Assembly (NCBI GenBank): GCA_003663055.1
Contig: QMZF01000015.1
Coordinates: 1 to 10,553 of the forward strand
Origin: Archaeoglobales archaeon
GTDB taxonomy: Archaea > Halobacteriota > Archaeoglobi > Archaeoglobales > Archaeoglobaceae
Reading direction: 5' to 3'
DNA: 10,553 nucleotides
Positions 1 through 7,177 of the stretch are shown piece after piece (positions within the stretch are counted from its first letter, which is position 1; each line of letters starts with the position of its first letter). The translations under genes were made by a program, and so were the position numbers. The notes under the pieces were generated by a model. The model was not told where the DNA came from, ran no database searches, and saw only the letters and a program-made list of their open reading frames with translations.

Positions 1-1
1 A

Positions 2-130
2 GTTGGTAGTGATGCGCTTGAAGCAAGATGGGTTCATTTTGATGAAATAAAGAATCTCAATGTGGTTGACTTTGTAAGGAGGCTTGTTGAAAGAATTAGG
101 AGTGGTAAAGGAGGAATATACCTTAGATAA
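2..130 (+). CDS. NUDIX hydrolase-like protein, C-terminal fragment (5' truncated by the window edge)
   Basis: Reading frame 2 is open from the left edge to a TAA at 128-130 and gives the last 42 residues of a protein. The stretch DALEARWVHFDEIKNLN is typical of the segment after the Nudix box in ADP-ribose or MutT-type pyrophosphohydrolases (an 'EARW...' strand followed by a short acidic helix), and a basic C-terminal helix follows. The Nudix box itself lies outside the window, so catalytic competence and substrate cannot be judged. The gene converges on hef, with 22 bp between the two stop codons. The family call rests on this short tail only and is moderate. Confidence 0.55.
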   Translation, partial: VGSDALEARWVHFDEIKNLNVVDFVRRLVERIRSGKGGIYLR

Positions 131-152
131 TTTGATGAGCAATCTTGATGAA

Positions 153-2381
153 TCAGGATTCGAACTTATCAGCTTCACTGTAGGGGGTTGTCATGAGTTT
201 TCTTATTCTCTCGGCAGTTTTCCTGCCTACTTTGGGGACTTCCATCAGCTCTTCTTCGCTTGCAGTGGCTATCTTCTCAATAGTTTGGAAGTGTTGGAGC
301 AAGTTTTTGGCAATTATCGGGCCAACGTCTGAAATTGATGAAACAACGTACTCCTGCATCTCTTTTAGAGTCTTTTTCGTCTTTCCGGCGTGAAGAGCTA
401 CTTCCCTTTTCCTAACTTCCTGCTCCCTCCTTGCAAGCAACGCTATGAATTCGGCAGTTTCATCGCTGTTCTTAGTTTGAATTACTGGTATGCCAATATC
501 AACGGCTATTGCAGCTATTGCTCCCCTCAAAGCGTTTGGATTTAGCCTGCTGTAAAGTCCATCGCCCTCTATTATCAAAACAGGTCTCGGATAGTGCTTT
601 TTAAGCCTTATTAACTGGGAGAACACGTCTCTATCTTTGTTCACTATGCTTTCTGCAAAATCGCTCACAGTCTTTCTCTCTATCGCAACCCTATCGCTGA
701 CAACGTAGTCTGCTACTTCGAGATTCTGAACCCTGATAGCTAAGCCGAGTCTGTTTAACTTTTTTGCAATTCCAGAATTAGACTCTCTGGAATCAACGTA
801 AACAACTGCATTTACTTCCTGATGGCTTGGTTTTGAAAAATCGTCTAAACTCGCTTGCCTTGGCTTAATGCTCTCTTTGAGCTCGTAGAGCCTTGCGTAC
901 ATGGCCTTCTCCTTCCTTACACTCGACCAGTAATATACCTCGTCTCTCGTCCCCTTTGTAACAAGAACAACTATTCTCCCCTCTCTCGCCCTTCCCGTTC
1001 TTCCTTTTCTCTGAATTGCTCTTATTTCGGAGGGAACAGCTTCATAAAAAACAACCAAATCGGTCGAAGGAATGTCGAGTCCCTCCTCTCCAACCGATGT
1101 TGCAACGAGGACATTTATTTCTCCGCTCTTAAACTTCGATAAGACTTCAACCTGCTCTTTCTGACTCATCCCCTTCTTTTCAAACCTTTTTGCCTGTCCA
1201 ACAAATCTCGAAGTTCTAATTCCCTCTTCCTTCAGCTCCTCAACTATAACCTCTGCCGTATCGCGGAAGTTCGTGAAAACTATTACTCTCGATTCCGGTT
1301 TCTCTTTGAGTTGCTTTTTAACAACCTCTTTGAGCTTCTGGAGCTTTGGATGCTCCACCCTACATGCGATAACTTTCGTTACCGCATCCATAAAAAGGGG
1401 ATCGCCAACTATGTTCTTCGCTGCCTTACTTCCACCTCTCGCCTTTGCCTCCTTGATCAGCCTCTTCAGGTACTCCTTTAAAGCATCAAGGCCCTGCGTT
1501 TCTATCAACTCTATCCCGTGCTGAATTTTGAGAACCTCGGCAAGTATGGAAACGGCATCAAACAGCTCTTGGTTACGACTTTCAGCAGCTTCAGCCTGAA
1601 GGCTTTCCTGCAGAGCGAGAAGCTCCTTCTTGCTTAACCCCTCAACAGAGATACCGAATTTTTCAAGCTTTTTAAACCTCAGCTTTAGAGCCTCTTCGAA
1701 CTTCTGCTTTACAGCTTTAAGCTCTTCTGGCATTTCAACTTTTATCCATTCTATAGTTCTTCCAAAAACGTACGGCTTCACATCGTCATCTGCTTCAGTT
1801 CTTATCTCTATTTCTTCAATACCTAGATTTTTCACCACCTCTTTTATCCTCTCAGCATCGCTTCCTGGACTTGCGGTTATTGCAAGGATGAGGGGCTTCT
1901 TCGCCTCCTTAAAATAACGTTCTGCAATGTAAACGTAGGAATACTCTCCAACCGCTCTGTGCGCTTCATCGAACGTAACATGGACGACATCTTCGAGCGA
2001 TATTCTGCCAGCAATTAAATCGTTCTCAACTACTTGCGGTGTTGAAACAATAAGCTTTGCATCCTTCCAGAGCTCAACCCTTTTTTCTGGAGATATTTCT
2101 CCACTCAGAGCAACTATTTCTTCGGGATTGAGTTTCATGCGTTTTCTGAAAAATTCTGCGTGCTGTTCAACGAGGGGTTTTGTTGGAGCAAGAACAAGAG
2201 CTCTTCCACCTTCATTGTGAAGCCTTGAGGCTATAACAAGAAGGGCTATTGCAGTTTTACCCAATCCCGTTGGAAGAATAACGAGGGTGTTGCGCATTAG
2301 CGCTGTTGCCGCAATTGATATCTGATAGGCTCTTCTTTCAATGGCCTTCTCCTTTATCAGCGGGTGGGAAACGTACTCCAC
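153..2381 (-). CDS. hef: Hef: SF2 helicase fused to XPF/ERCC4-type structure-specific nuclease
   Basis: The 742-residue protein is the archaeal counterpart of FANCM/XPF, which remodels and cleaves stalled or branched replication forks. Helicase motifs in order: a Q-motif-like RRAYQ (16-20), Walker A PTGLGKT (37-43), DEAH (138-141), TASPG (169-173), a helical thumb-like insertion (about 220-340), and motif VI QRKGRTGR (457-464). The ERCC4 nuclease domain (about 524-660) keeps VDSRE (D530), ERKTVSD (568-574) and the IEGDG strand (603-607). Two helix-hairpin-helix motifs follow (SDVGP 684-688 and VPKVGRKTAERI 715-726). All catalytic signatures are intact and the length is normal for full-length Hef. 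The start is GTG; an in-frame TGA lies just upstream, so no earlier start is possible, and the sequence YVSHPLI right after the start suits the family. It is transcribed away from the KaiC-like gene across a 97 bp gap. Confidence 0.95.
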   Translation of the reverse strand: MEYVSHPLIKEKAIERRAYQISIAATALMRNTLVILPTGLGKTAIALLVIASRLHNEGGRALVLAPTKPLVEQHAEFFRKRMKLNPEEIVALSGEISPEKRVELWKDAKLIVSTPQVVENDLIAGRISLEDVVHVTFDEAHRAVGEYSYVYIAERYFKEAKKPLILAITASPGSDAERIKEVVKNLGIEEIEIRTEADDDVKPYVFGRTIEWIKVEMPEELKAVKQKFEEALKLRFKKLEKFGISVEGLSKKELLALQESLQAEAAESRNQELFDAVSILAEVLKIQHGIELIETQGLDALKEYLKRLIKEAKARGGSKAAKNIVGDPLFMDAVTKVIACRVEHPKLQKLKEVVKKQLKEKPESRVIVFTNFRDTAEVIVEELKEEGIRTSRFVGQAKRFEKKGMSQKEQVEVLSKFKSGEINVLVATSVGEEGLDIPSTDLVVFYEAVPSEIRAIQRKGRTGRAREGRIVVLVTKGTRDEVYYWSSVRKEKAMYARLYELKESIKPRQASLDDFSKPSHQEVNAVVYVDSRESNSGIAKKLNRLGLAIRVQNLEVADYVVSDRVAIERKTVSDFAESIVNKDRDVFSQLIRLKKHYPRPVLIIEGDGLYSRLNPNALRGAIAAIAVDIGIPVIQTKNSDETAEFIALLARREQEVRKREVALHAGKTKKTLKEMQEYVVSSISDVGPIIAKNLLQHFQTIEKIATASEEELMEVPKVGRKTAERIRKLMTTPYSEADKFES
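837..857 (-). other. PIP-box-like peptide in Hef (PCNA-binding candidate)
   Basis: Residues 509-515 of Hef read QASLDDF, matching the core QxxLxxF pattern of PCNA-interacting peptides. It lies in the linker between the helicase (ending about residue 500) and the nuclease domain (starting about 524). The second aromatic residue common in strong PIP boxes is replaced by Ser. The assignment is by pattern only. Confidence 0.4.
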
Positions 2382-2401
2382 GTTTAAAAATTGTCATCAC
2401 G

Positions 2402-2409
2402 TAGATAAC
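2402..2409 (-). promoter_or_regulatory. Possible TATA box for hef
   Basis: On the minus strand the sequence GTTATCTA is centred about 24 bp upstream of the GTG start, with an A-rich BRE-like stretch just before it. The spacing suits leaderless transcription, but the match to a TATA box is weak. A better-looking TTTTTAAA lies only about 7 bp from the start codon, which is too close. Confidence 0.3.
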
Positions 2410-2438
2410 CTTTGCTGCCATCATCATTGAAAAACCGA

Positions 2439-2457
2439 AGATTACAAATACATAAAG
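2439..2457 (+). promoter_or_regulatory. BRE/TATA promoter of the KaiC-like gene
   Basis: The sequence AAATACATAAA at 2446-2456 is centred about 28 bp before the ATG at 2479, and a purine-rich BRE-like stretch (CCGAAGATT) lies immediately upstream. No Shine-Dalgarno sequence precedes the ATG, so a leaderless transcript is likely. Confidence 0.5.
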
Positions 2458-2478
2458 AATTCACTTATTACTATTACC

Positions 2479-3132
2479 ATGAACTCTGTCAAAGGTAGGG
2501 CGCCAACCGGGATAGATAGACTCGATGAAATTTTAAAGGGAGGAATACCAGTACCTTCTCTAGTTCTGCTTATCGGTGATGTAGGCACGGGAAAAAGTGT
2601 AATCTGTCAGCAATTCCTATACAAACAGGCATTAATGGGTTATGACAGCGTTTACTTCTGCATAGACCATCCACCAGAAGATGTTAAAGAGAACATGGCC
2701 AGCCTCGGATGGAATATAGAGGATTTGGAGGAGGACGGATTGATCAGCTTTGTCGATCTTTTTCTTGGGAGAGAATACGACTTTGAATACGTCTGCTCCA
2801 CACTTGAAAAGCACATAAAAGATACGGAAAGGTTTGTTGTGGATTCAATCTCTTCTATAGCATTTATTTATGGAGAAAAACTTGCCTACGAACTTCTCCA
2901 GAGAATACAGGCGTGGAACAGAGATAGCAGAGGAGTTGGATTGATAAATGCAGTTCGCGGTATGCACAGCAGTAGCTTCGAAGTTGCACTTCAACAGGCA
3001 TGTAGCAACGTAATAGTTCTCGAAATGAGAAGCAGTGGTAGATTTCTTAGAGTAATAAAAACAACGAGAACCTCCCACATGACCGAAGAATTCGGCGTTG
3101 AGATTGATGAAGCAGGAATACGACTTCTTTAA
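2479..3132 (+). CDS. KaiC-like RecA-superfamily ATPase, single domain
   Basis: The 217-residue protein is a single RecA/KaiC-like core of the archaeal KaiC-like/FlaH-related type. The opening TGIDRLDEILKGGIP (10-24) is the usual KaiC-family lead-in. Walker A is GDVGTGKS (33-40) and the Walker B strand is FVVDS (119-123). The position after strand 2, where KaiC carries a catalytic Glu-Glu pair, reads CIDHPPED (61-68), with Asp63-His64 instead. The strands from about 160 to the end (ATTR-like TTRTSHMTEEFGVEID) resemble the KaiC C-terminal beta meander. Relatives act as ATP-driven signalling or assembly switches; no partner is evident here. The gene stands alone between divergent hef and the ribosomal operon, with its own promoter. 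The family is secure and the precise role is unknown. Confidence 0.85.
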   Translation: MNSVKGRAPTGIDRLDEILKGGIPVPSLVLLIGDVGTGKSVICQQFLYKQALMGYDSVYFCIDHPPEDVKENMASLGWNIEDLEEDGLISFVDLFLGREYDFEYVCSTLEKHIKDTERFVVDSISSIAFIYGEKLAYELLQRIQAWNRDSRGVGLINAVRGMHSSSFEVALQQACSNVIVLEMRSSGRFLRVIKTTRTSHMTEEFGVEIDEAGIRLL

Positions 3133-3141
3133 CTGGCAATC

Positions 3142-3152
3142 CTTTGTTTTTC
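3142..3152 (+). terminator. T-rich probable terminator after the KaiC-like gene
   Basis: The tract CCTTTGTTTTT begins ten bases after the KaiC-like stop codon. Archaeal RNA polymerase terminates at such T-runs without needing a hairpin, and a new promoter follows about 50 bp later. Confidence 0.4.
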
Positions 3153-3191
3153 CAATGTTTGATTCAGATGCTCATCTTTCGTTAAACTTCC

Positions 3192-3210
3192 CACAAAAAC
3201 TCTTTTAAAC
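3192..3210 (+). promoter_or_regulatory. BRE/TATA promoter of the ribosomal protein operon
   Basis: The TATA box TCTTTTAAAC (3201-3210) is centred about 25 bp before the ATG at 3231, and an A-rich BRE-like element (CACAAAAAC) lies directly upstream. No ribosome binding site precedes the first gene, so its mRNA is probably leaderless, whereas most downstream genes of the operon have Shine-Dalgarno-like sequences. It is the only convincing promoter found before the nine-gene operon. Confidence 0.6.
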
Positions 3211-3230
3211 AAACTGTCGATGGTATTTCG

Positions 3231-3449
3231 ATGGATGTTGTTACGATAAACGTCGGCAAGAAGGGGCTGACAGAAAACTTAATAAACGAGATTAATCTGC
3301 AGCTTGAAAAGCGGGGAATTGTTAAAGTAAAGATGCTCCGCAGCTTCAGAAAGAAGGATAAAAAGGAGCTTGCCCAAGAGATTGCGTCGAAGGTTAAGGG
3401 TAAGCTTGTCGATTTCAGAGGGTTCGTGCTAACCTTTGAGAGGTGTTGA
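3231..3449 (+). CDS. YhbY/CRM-domain RNA-binding protein
   Basis: The 72-residue protein is a stand-alone CRM (CRS1-YhbY) domain, a KH-related RNA-binding fold found with pre-50S particles in bacteria and in plant organellar splicing factors. The diagnostic features are the GKKGLT loop (9-14), the helix after it ([12 protein letters not shown]), the strand VKVKML (31-36), and the C-terminal strand with RGFVLTF (63-69). It is short for the family, with little beyond the core domain. The ATG lies about 25 bp downstream of the operon TATA box, and a single base separates its TGA from the rps19e start. Leading an operon of ribosomal proteins and eIF6 supports a role in ribosome assembly; its exact RNA target is unknown. 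Confidence 0.85.
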   Translation: MDVVTINVGKKGLTENLINEINLQLEKRGIVKVKMLRSFRKKDKKELAQEIASKVKGKLVDFRGFVLTFERC

Positions 3450-3450
3450 T

Positions 3451-3900
3451 ATGGCAACGGTGTATGATGTACCAGCTGACATGCTAATCCAGCGTGTGGC
3501 TGAGAAGCTGAAGGAAATGGAAGAATTTGAACCTCCTGAATGGGCGAAGTTCGTTAAGACCGGTGTGCACAAAGAACGCTCTCCCGAACAGGAAGACTGG
3601 TGGTACGTAAGGGTAGCTTCGATATTCAGGAAGGTTTACACCGACGGCCCAGTAGGGATTGAGAGGTTGAGGACGGTTTACGGTGGAAGAAAGAGGAGAG
3701 GTTCCGAACCTCCGAAGTTTAGGAAGGGGAGTGGTTCAATAGTGAGAAAAGCCCTCCAGCAGCTTGAGAAGGCCGGTTTTATTAAGAAGACTGAAGAAGG
3801 AAGAATAGTTACTCCAAAAGGCAGGTCTTTCCTCGATAAAACGGCAGCTGAATTACACAAGGAGCTCGTCCAGCAGATTCCCGCTCTTGCAAAATATTGA
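3451..3900 (+). CDS. rps19e: 30S ribosomal protein S19e
   Basis: The 149-residue protein matches archaeal/eukaryal S19e, a winged-helix protein of the small-subunit head needed for late 18S/16S-type rRNA maturation. Landmarks are [11 protein letters not shown] near the N-terminus, [34 protein letters not shown] in segments at about residues 29-62, the basic [19 protein letters not shown] loop (about 74-92) and LEKAGFI in the last helix region. The start is taken as the ATG at 3451 rather than the in-frame TTG at 3436. A strong Shine-Dalgarno (GAGGTG, 3440-3445) sits five bases before this ATG, and the protein length then equals the family norm. Confidence 0.96.
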   Translation: MATVYDVPADMLIQRVAEKLKEMEEFEPPEWAKFVKTGVHKERSPEQEDWWYVRVASIFRKVYTDGPVGIERLRTVYGGRKRRGSEPPKFRKGSGSIVRKALQQLEKAGFIKKTEEGRIVTPKGRSFLDKTAAELHKELVQQIPALAKY

Positions 3901-3904
3901 ATGT

Positions 3905-3912
3905 GAGGTGAT
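3905..3912 (+). promoter_or_regulatory. Strong Shine-Dalgarno that fixes the GTG start of the PDCD5-family gene
   Basis: GAGGTGAT is a full match to the archaeal 16S rRNA 3' end and lies three bases before the GTG at 3916. It supports this non-ATG start. Confidence 0.7.
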
Positions 3913-3915
3913 ACC

Positions 3916-4251
3916 GTGGACGAGCTTGAGGAAATCAGACGTAGAAAACTAATGGAATTGCAAGCTCAAAGGCAAAGAGAGCTTGAAGAGCTCCAGAGGC
4001 AGCAGGAATTGCAGAGACAGATAGAAATGCAGAAAAAGGCAATATTAAGGACAATTCTCGAACCTGAAGCAAGGGAAAGGCTTTCAAGAGTTAAGCTTGC
4101 CCATCCCGAGCTAGCTGAAGCTGTTGAAAACCAGCTCATAGCCCTAGCTCAATCGGGAAAATTGACGAACAAGATTAGCGATGCGGTGCTTAAGGAAATT
4201 CTTAGAAGGGCTATGCCTAAGAAGAGGGAGACGAGGATAATCAGGAAGTGA
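3916..4251 (+). CDS. PDCD5/TFAR19-family DNA-binding protein
   Basis: The 111-residue protein belongs to the PDCD5 (TFAR19) family of small helical proteins conserved in archaea and eukaryotes. Residues 1-45 form a long charged, Gln-rich helix (repeated [17 protein letters not shown] segments). The triple-helix core follows, with the family hallmark [19 protein letters not shown] (about 48-66), then a basic tail ([14 protein letters not shown]). Archaeal members have been described as DNA-binding; eukaryotic PDCD5 associates with prefoldin/TRiC, which is notable because pfdA lies in the same operon. Start codon GTG. It sits between rps19e (15 bp gap) and rpl39e (4 bp gap), a position widely conserved in archaea. 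Confidence 0.92.
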   Translation: MDELEEIRRRKLMELQAQRQRELEELQRQQELQRQIEMQKKAILRTILEPEARERLSRVKLAHPELAEAVENQLIALAQSGKLTNKISDAVLKEILRRAMPKKRETRIIRK

Positions 4252-4255
4252 TATC

Positions 4256-4408
4256 ATGGGTAAGAAAACCGTTGGAGTTAAGAGGAGGCTTGCAAAGCGC
4301 CTAAAGCAAAATAGGAGGGCTCCCGTTTGGATAACGCTTAAGACGAAGAGGAAAGTTTTCACAAGCCCTAAGAGGAGGTACTGGAGAGCAACGAAGCTCA
4401 AAGTGTAA
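4256..4408 (+). CDS. rpl39e: 50S ribosomal protein L39e
   Basis: This 50-residue reading frame begins [20 protein letters not shown] and ends with the [11 protein letters not shown] tail, the standard L39e sequence. It has the family's length, its very high Lys/Arg content, and the conserved PVWITLKT segment (23-30). L39e is an extended protein threaded into the wall of the ribosomal exit tunnel. A GGAAGTGAT Shine-Dalgarno-like sequence overlaps the stop of the preceding gene. Short reading frames like this are easily missed by length filters. Confidence 0.96.
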   Translation: MGKKTVGVKRRLAKRLKQNRRAPVWITLKTKRKVFTSPKRRYWRATKLKV

Positions 4409-4424
4409 ACTGGGTGTGATAAAT

Positions 4425-4691
4425 ATGGCAAAGATAGTCGTTGAAAGGGTTTACTCTCTTAGGCTTAAGCACAAGATGAAGCGCTATCCAAGGTGGTTAA
4501 GGGCAAAGAAAGCTGTAAAGTACGTCAGGAACTTCCTGAGTAAGCACATGAAGGTCGAGCCAGAGAACGTAAAGCTTGATGCGAGCATAAACGAGAAAAT
4601 CTGGGAAAGAGGAGCTCAAAAGCCGCCAGCAAAGATAAGGATAAGGGCTGTCAAGTTCGATGACGGCATAGTAGAAGCGGAACTCGCTTAG
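4425..4691 (+). CDS. rpl31e: 50S ribosomal protein L31e
   Basis: The 88-residue protein has the L31e pattern: VVERVYSLRL at the start, the basic RYPRWLRAKKAVKYVRNFL helix (about 20-38), KHMKVEPENVKLDASINEKIWERG in the middle and KIRIRAVKFDDGIVEAELA at the end. L31e lies at the rim of the exit tunnel, near the SRP and prefoldin docking area. The ATG at 4425 is preferred over an in-frame GTG at 4416, because the GTG lies inside the Shine-Dalgarno-like GGGTGTGAT (4412-4420). The gap to rpl39e is 16 bp. Confidence 0.95.
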   Translation: MAKIVVERVYSLRLKHKMKRYPRWLRAKKAVKYVRNFLSKHMKVEPENVKLDASINEKIWERGAQKPPAKIRIRAVKFDDGIVEAELA

Positions 4692-4692
4692 C

Positions 4693-5343
4693 ATGCTTGC
4701 AATCAGGGGCAACCCTCTGATAGGACTGTACATTCGCGTGAATGAAAACGCTGCTGTACTAGGTGTAAGGGATAACAATGCCGAAAATCTGCTAAGAGAA
4801 GAGCTTGATGTAGATGTCGTTGTAACAACGATTGCTGGTTCGGAACTCGTTGGGGCAATGGGGGCAGCGAATTCCAGAGGCTTGGTTGTAAGCAACCATG
4901 CAACAACGAAGGAAATAGAGAAGCTCAGCAAACTGTTCGACGTCTACGTCATCGAAACGAACATGACCTGCCTGGGGAACATAGTATGTGTAAACGATAG
5001 GGGAGCTATAGTTCATCCTGATGCGGAGGATAAACTCGTGGACGAAATAAGCAAAGCCCTCGACGTAAGCGTTGCCAAGGGCACAATAGGTGGAATAAAA
5101 ACGGTTGGAATGGCGGCAGTTGTTACAAACAAGGGCGGGTTATTAAATCCAAACGCCAACGAGTGGGAGACGAAGAAGGTCGAAGAAATGCTTGGAATAG
5201 AGGTAGGTCTTGGAACGGTAAACTTCGGCCACGACATGGTTGGAGCTGGACTGGTTGCGAATACCAAGGGATATATAGCTGGTAGAGATACCACTGGTTA
5301 CGAACTGGGTGTCATCGAAGAAGCCTTGAACTGTGTGGGGTGA
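4693..5343 (+). CDS. eif6: Translation initiation factor aIF6 (ribosome anti-association factor)
   Basis: The 216-residue protein is aIF6, which binds the 50S subunit at L14/SRL and blocks premature joining of 30S; it also acts in late 50S biogenesis. The pentein fold shows as five related beta-alpha repeats, with recurring pieces such as GLYIRVNENAAVLG, ANSRGLVVSNHAT, CVNDRGAIVHP, VVTNKGGLLNPNA and VANTKGYIAGRDTTGYEL. Length and sequence are typical of archaeal IF6. Only one base separates it from rpl31e, and no clear Shine-Dalgarno is visible, so translation is probably coupled. The order L39e-L31e-eIF6-LX is a well-known archaeal cluster. Confidence 0.97.
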   Translation: MLAIRGNPLIGLYIRVNENAAVLGVRDNNAENLLREELDVDVVVTTIAGSELVGAMGAANSRGLVVSNHATTKEIEKLSKLFDVYVIETNMTCLGNIVCVNDRGAIVHPDAEDKLVDEISKALDVSVAKGTIGGIKTVGMAAVVTNKGGLLNPNANEWETKKVEEMLGIEVGLGTVNFGHDMVGAGLVANTKGYIAGRDTTGYELGVIEEALNCVG

Positions 5344-5347
5344 TAGA

Positions 5348-5530
5348 ATGTTTGAGGTTGTAGGAACGTTTAGAGCTGGAAACGAATGGAGAAAGTTCAA
5401 AAAAGTCGTTAACGCGCATAACGAAAGATTTGCAGTCGAGAAGGTCTATTCTCTTCTCGGGAGCAATCACAAGGTCAAGAGAAATCTAATAAAGATTGAG
5501 AGTGTTCGGAGAGTAGACCATGGCAGCTGA
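5348..5530 (+). CDS. rpl18a: 50S ribosomal protein L18Ae (LX/L20a)
   Basis: The 60-residue protein is the compact archaeal LX form of L18Ae. It has the opening EVVGTFRAGNEWRKFKK, then VNAHNERFAVEKVYSLLGSNHKVKR, and ends with the strand LIKIESVRRV. It binds the 50S subunit and contacts 23S rRNA. The ATG at 5348 is chosen over an upstream in-frame GTG at 5333, because a GGGGTGAT Shine-Dalgarno (5337-5344) lies just before this ATG. The protein is on the short side for the family, and its last 11 bases overlap the start of pfdA. Confidence 0.93.
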   Translation: MFEVVGTFRAGNEWRKFKKVVNAHNERFAVEKVYSLLGSNHKVKRNLIKIESVRRVDHGS

Positions 5531-5951
5531 AGAAGCTACAAAAAAAATACGGGAAAAACTGTACGTTCTTCAGCAATTACAGAATGAGAGCGAAGCTATT
5601 CAAAGGAGGATACTCGAGCTTGAAGTCGTCCAATCTGAACTCAACAAGACTATAGAAAGCCTTGAATACTTTGAATCTCTCGACGGAAGCGTTGAAGCGT
5701 TGATGAACCTTGGAGGAGGCGTTTTTGCCTACGTTGATGTAAAGGATTCAAAGAAGATGCTCGTTGATGTTGGGGCAGGAGTTATAGTCGAGAGGGAAGT
5801 AAAGGATGCGATTGAAACCCTTAAAAAGAAGAAAGAAAGGATTCAGCAAAATATAGTAAGGCTCGAACAAGTATTGCAGCAGCTCGCAGCTCAGGCTGAG
5901 AAAATCCAAGCTGAGATAGCCGAAATGGTAAAAGAACAGGAAAAGAAGTAA
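5520..5951 (+). CDS. pfdA: Prefoldin alpha subunit
   Basis: The 143-residue protein has the alpha-class prefoldin layout: an N-terminal coiled-coil helix (about 3-50), a two-hairpin beta region (about 62-92, with LGGGVFAYVDV and MLVDVGAGVIVER), and a C-terminal coiled-coil helix (about 94-143). With beta subunits it forms the jellyfish-shaped hexamer that captures unfolded proteins and passes them to the thermosome. Its ATG lies inside the end of rpl18a (11 bp overlap, different frame), and ribosomes probably re-initiate there. It is followed by ftsY after 13 bp. Confidence 0.95.
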   Translation: MAAEEATKKIREKLYVLQQLQNESEAIQRRILELEVVQSELNKTIESLEYFESLDGSVEALMNLGGGVFAYVDVKDSKKMLVDVGAGVIVEREVKDAIETLKKKKERIQQNIVRLEQVLQQLAAQAEKIQAEIAEMVKEQEKK

Positions 5952-5964
5952 AAGTAAGAGGAAC

Positions 5965-7053
5965 ATGTTCAAGTTCTTAAAAGAGAAGCTTAAATCTTTC
6001 AGGAAGAAGATTGAGGAGATAGAAAAGAGGGAAGAAAAAGAAGAGAAAGAGAAAATAAAGCTCGAAGAGACAAAACCAGCGAAAGAAAAAATAGAGCTGC
6101 CGAAAGCAAAGGTAAAAGAGGTTGTTGCCGAAGTAAAGCCGAAGAAAGAAGTTAAGAAGATAGGACTGAAGGAGAAAGTTTCAGCCCTCGTACTTAGGCG
6201 AGAAGTTGTAATAGACGAGGGCAAATTAGATGAAATACTTCCCGAGCTCGAGATTATTCTGCTTGAGAGCGATGTAGCGTTTGAAGTCGTTGAGGAGATT
6301 TCTGCAAAGCTGAAAGATAGGCTTGTTGGAAGAACGAAGAAGGTTGGAGAAAAGCTCTCGAATATAGTTCTTGACGAGCTGAAGGCGATAATAAAGGAAA
6401 TACTCGACGTGAACAAGTTTGACTTCGATGCTTACGTTGATGGAGCATTAAAAGATCATAAACCCCTCAATATGATATTCGTCGGTGTAAACGGAACGGG
6501 AAAAACAACTACAATAGCAAAACTCGCAAAGAGGCTGATGGATAGAGGTTATTCGGTCGTTCTTGCTGCAGGTGACACCTTTAGGGCTGGGGCTATAGAG
6601 CAGTTGGAAGAACATGCAAACAGACTTGGTGTTAGACTGATAAAACATAAAGCCGGAGCAGATCCAGCAGCCGTGATATACGACGCTATAAGACATGCGG
6701 AGAGCAAGGGTATAGATGTCGTGCTTGCAGATACTGCCGGAAGAATGCACACTAAAAAGAACCTTATAGACCAACTGGAAAAGATAAAGCGTGTAACAAA
6801 ACCGGACTTGACGATTTTCGTTGACGAAAGCATCGCCGGAAATGATGCTGTTGAGAGGGCAAGGATGTTTAATGAAGCGGTAGGTATTGACGGAAGCATA
6901 CTGACGAAGCTCGATGCAGATCCAAAGGGCGGTACGGCAATTTCCATAAGCTACGTAACTGGAAGACCCGTTCTTTTCATCGGCGTTGGGCAGGGTTACG
7001 ATGATCTGGTTAAATTTGACTCTGAGTGGTTGGTAAGGAGGATATTTGATTGA
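5965..7053 (+). CDS. ftsY: FtsY, signal recognition particle receptor GTPase
   Basis: The 362-residue protein is the SRP receptor, which binds SRP54 at the membrane and releases ribosome-nascent chains to the Sec translocon. A highly charged, Lys/Glu-rich A domain (about 1-65) suits peripheral membrane association. The N helical bundle (about 66-165, with ILLESDVAFEVVEEI) precedes the G domain. GTPase motifs: G1 GVNGTGKT (174-181), DTFRAGA (204-210), G3 DTAGR (256-260), AGNDAVERA (291-299), G4 TKLD (314-317), then DPKGG and the closing GVGQGYDDL. All key residues are present. An AGAGGAA ribosome binding site precedes the ATG. It is the last recognisable gene of the operon. Confidence 0.97.
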   Translation: MFKFLKEKLKSFRKKIEEIEKREEKEEKEKIKLEETKPAKEKIELPKAKVKEVVAEVKPKKEVKKIGLKEKVSALVLRREVVIDEGKLDEILPELEIILLESDVAFEVVEEISAKLKDRLVGRTKKVGEKLSNIVLDELKAIIKEILDVNKFDFDAYVDGALKDHKPLNMIFVGVNGTGKTTTIAKLAKRLMDRGYSVVLAAGDTFRAGAIEQLEEHANRLGVRLIKHKAGADPAAVIYDAIRHAESKGIDVVLADTAGRMHTKKNLIDQLEKIKRVTKPDLTIFVDESIAGNDAVERARMFNEAVGIDGSILTKLDADPKGGTAISISYVTGRPVLFIGVGQGYDDLVKFDSEWLVRRIFD

Positions 7054-7177
7054 TTTTGTAAAGTTGTACTGGATTAGACAAATCGGTACGTTCCTTTCTG
7101 GAGAAAGCAGTGCCTTTATGGTAAATGGCCTGAAGAGTCCGCTGGAAGGTGAGGAACATGAAACAAGTAAATATTGG

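Noticed and set aside
84..332. Plus-strand frame of 82 codons at the left edge
   Set aside because: It overlaps the NUDIX tail out of frame and lies antisense to the 3' end of hef, whose C-terminal helix-hairpin-helix motifs are clearly real.
4497..5016. Minus-strand frames antisense to rpl31e and eif6
   Set aside because: They are shadows of two strongly conserved genes, with no plausible start signals or motifs.
5748..6416. Minus-strand frame of 222 codons antisense to pfdA and ftsY
   Set aside because: Its product is a Ser/Phe-rich low-complexity sequence, the expected mirror of Lys/Glu-rich codons on the plus strand; pfdA and ftsY have full family motifs.
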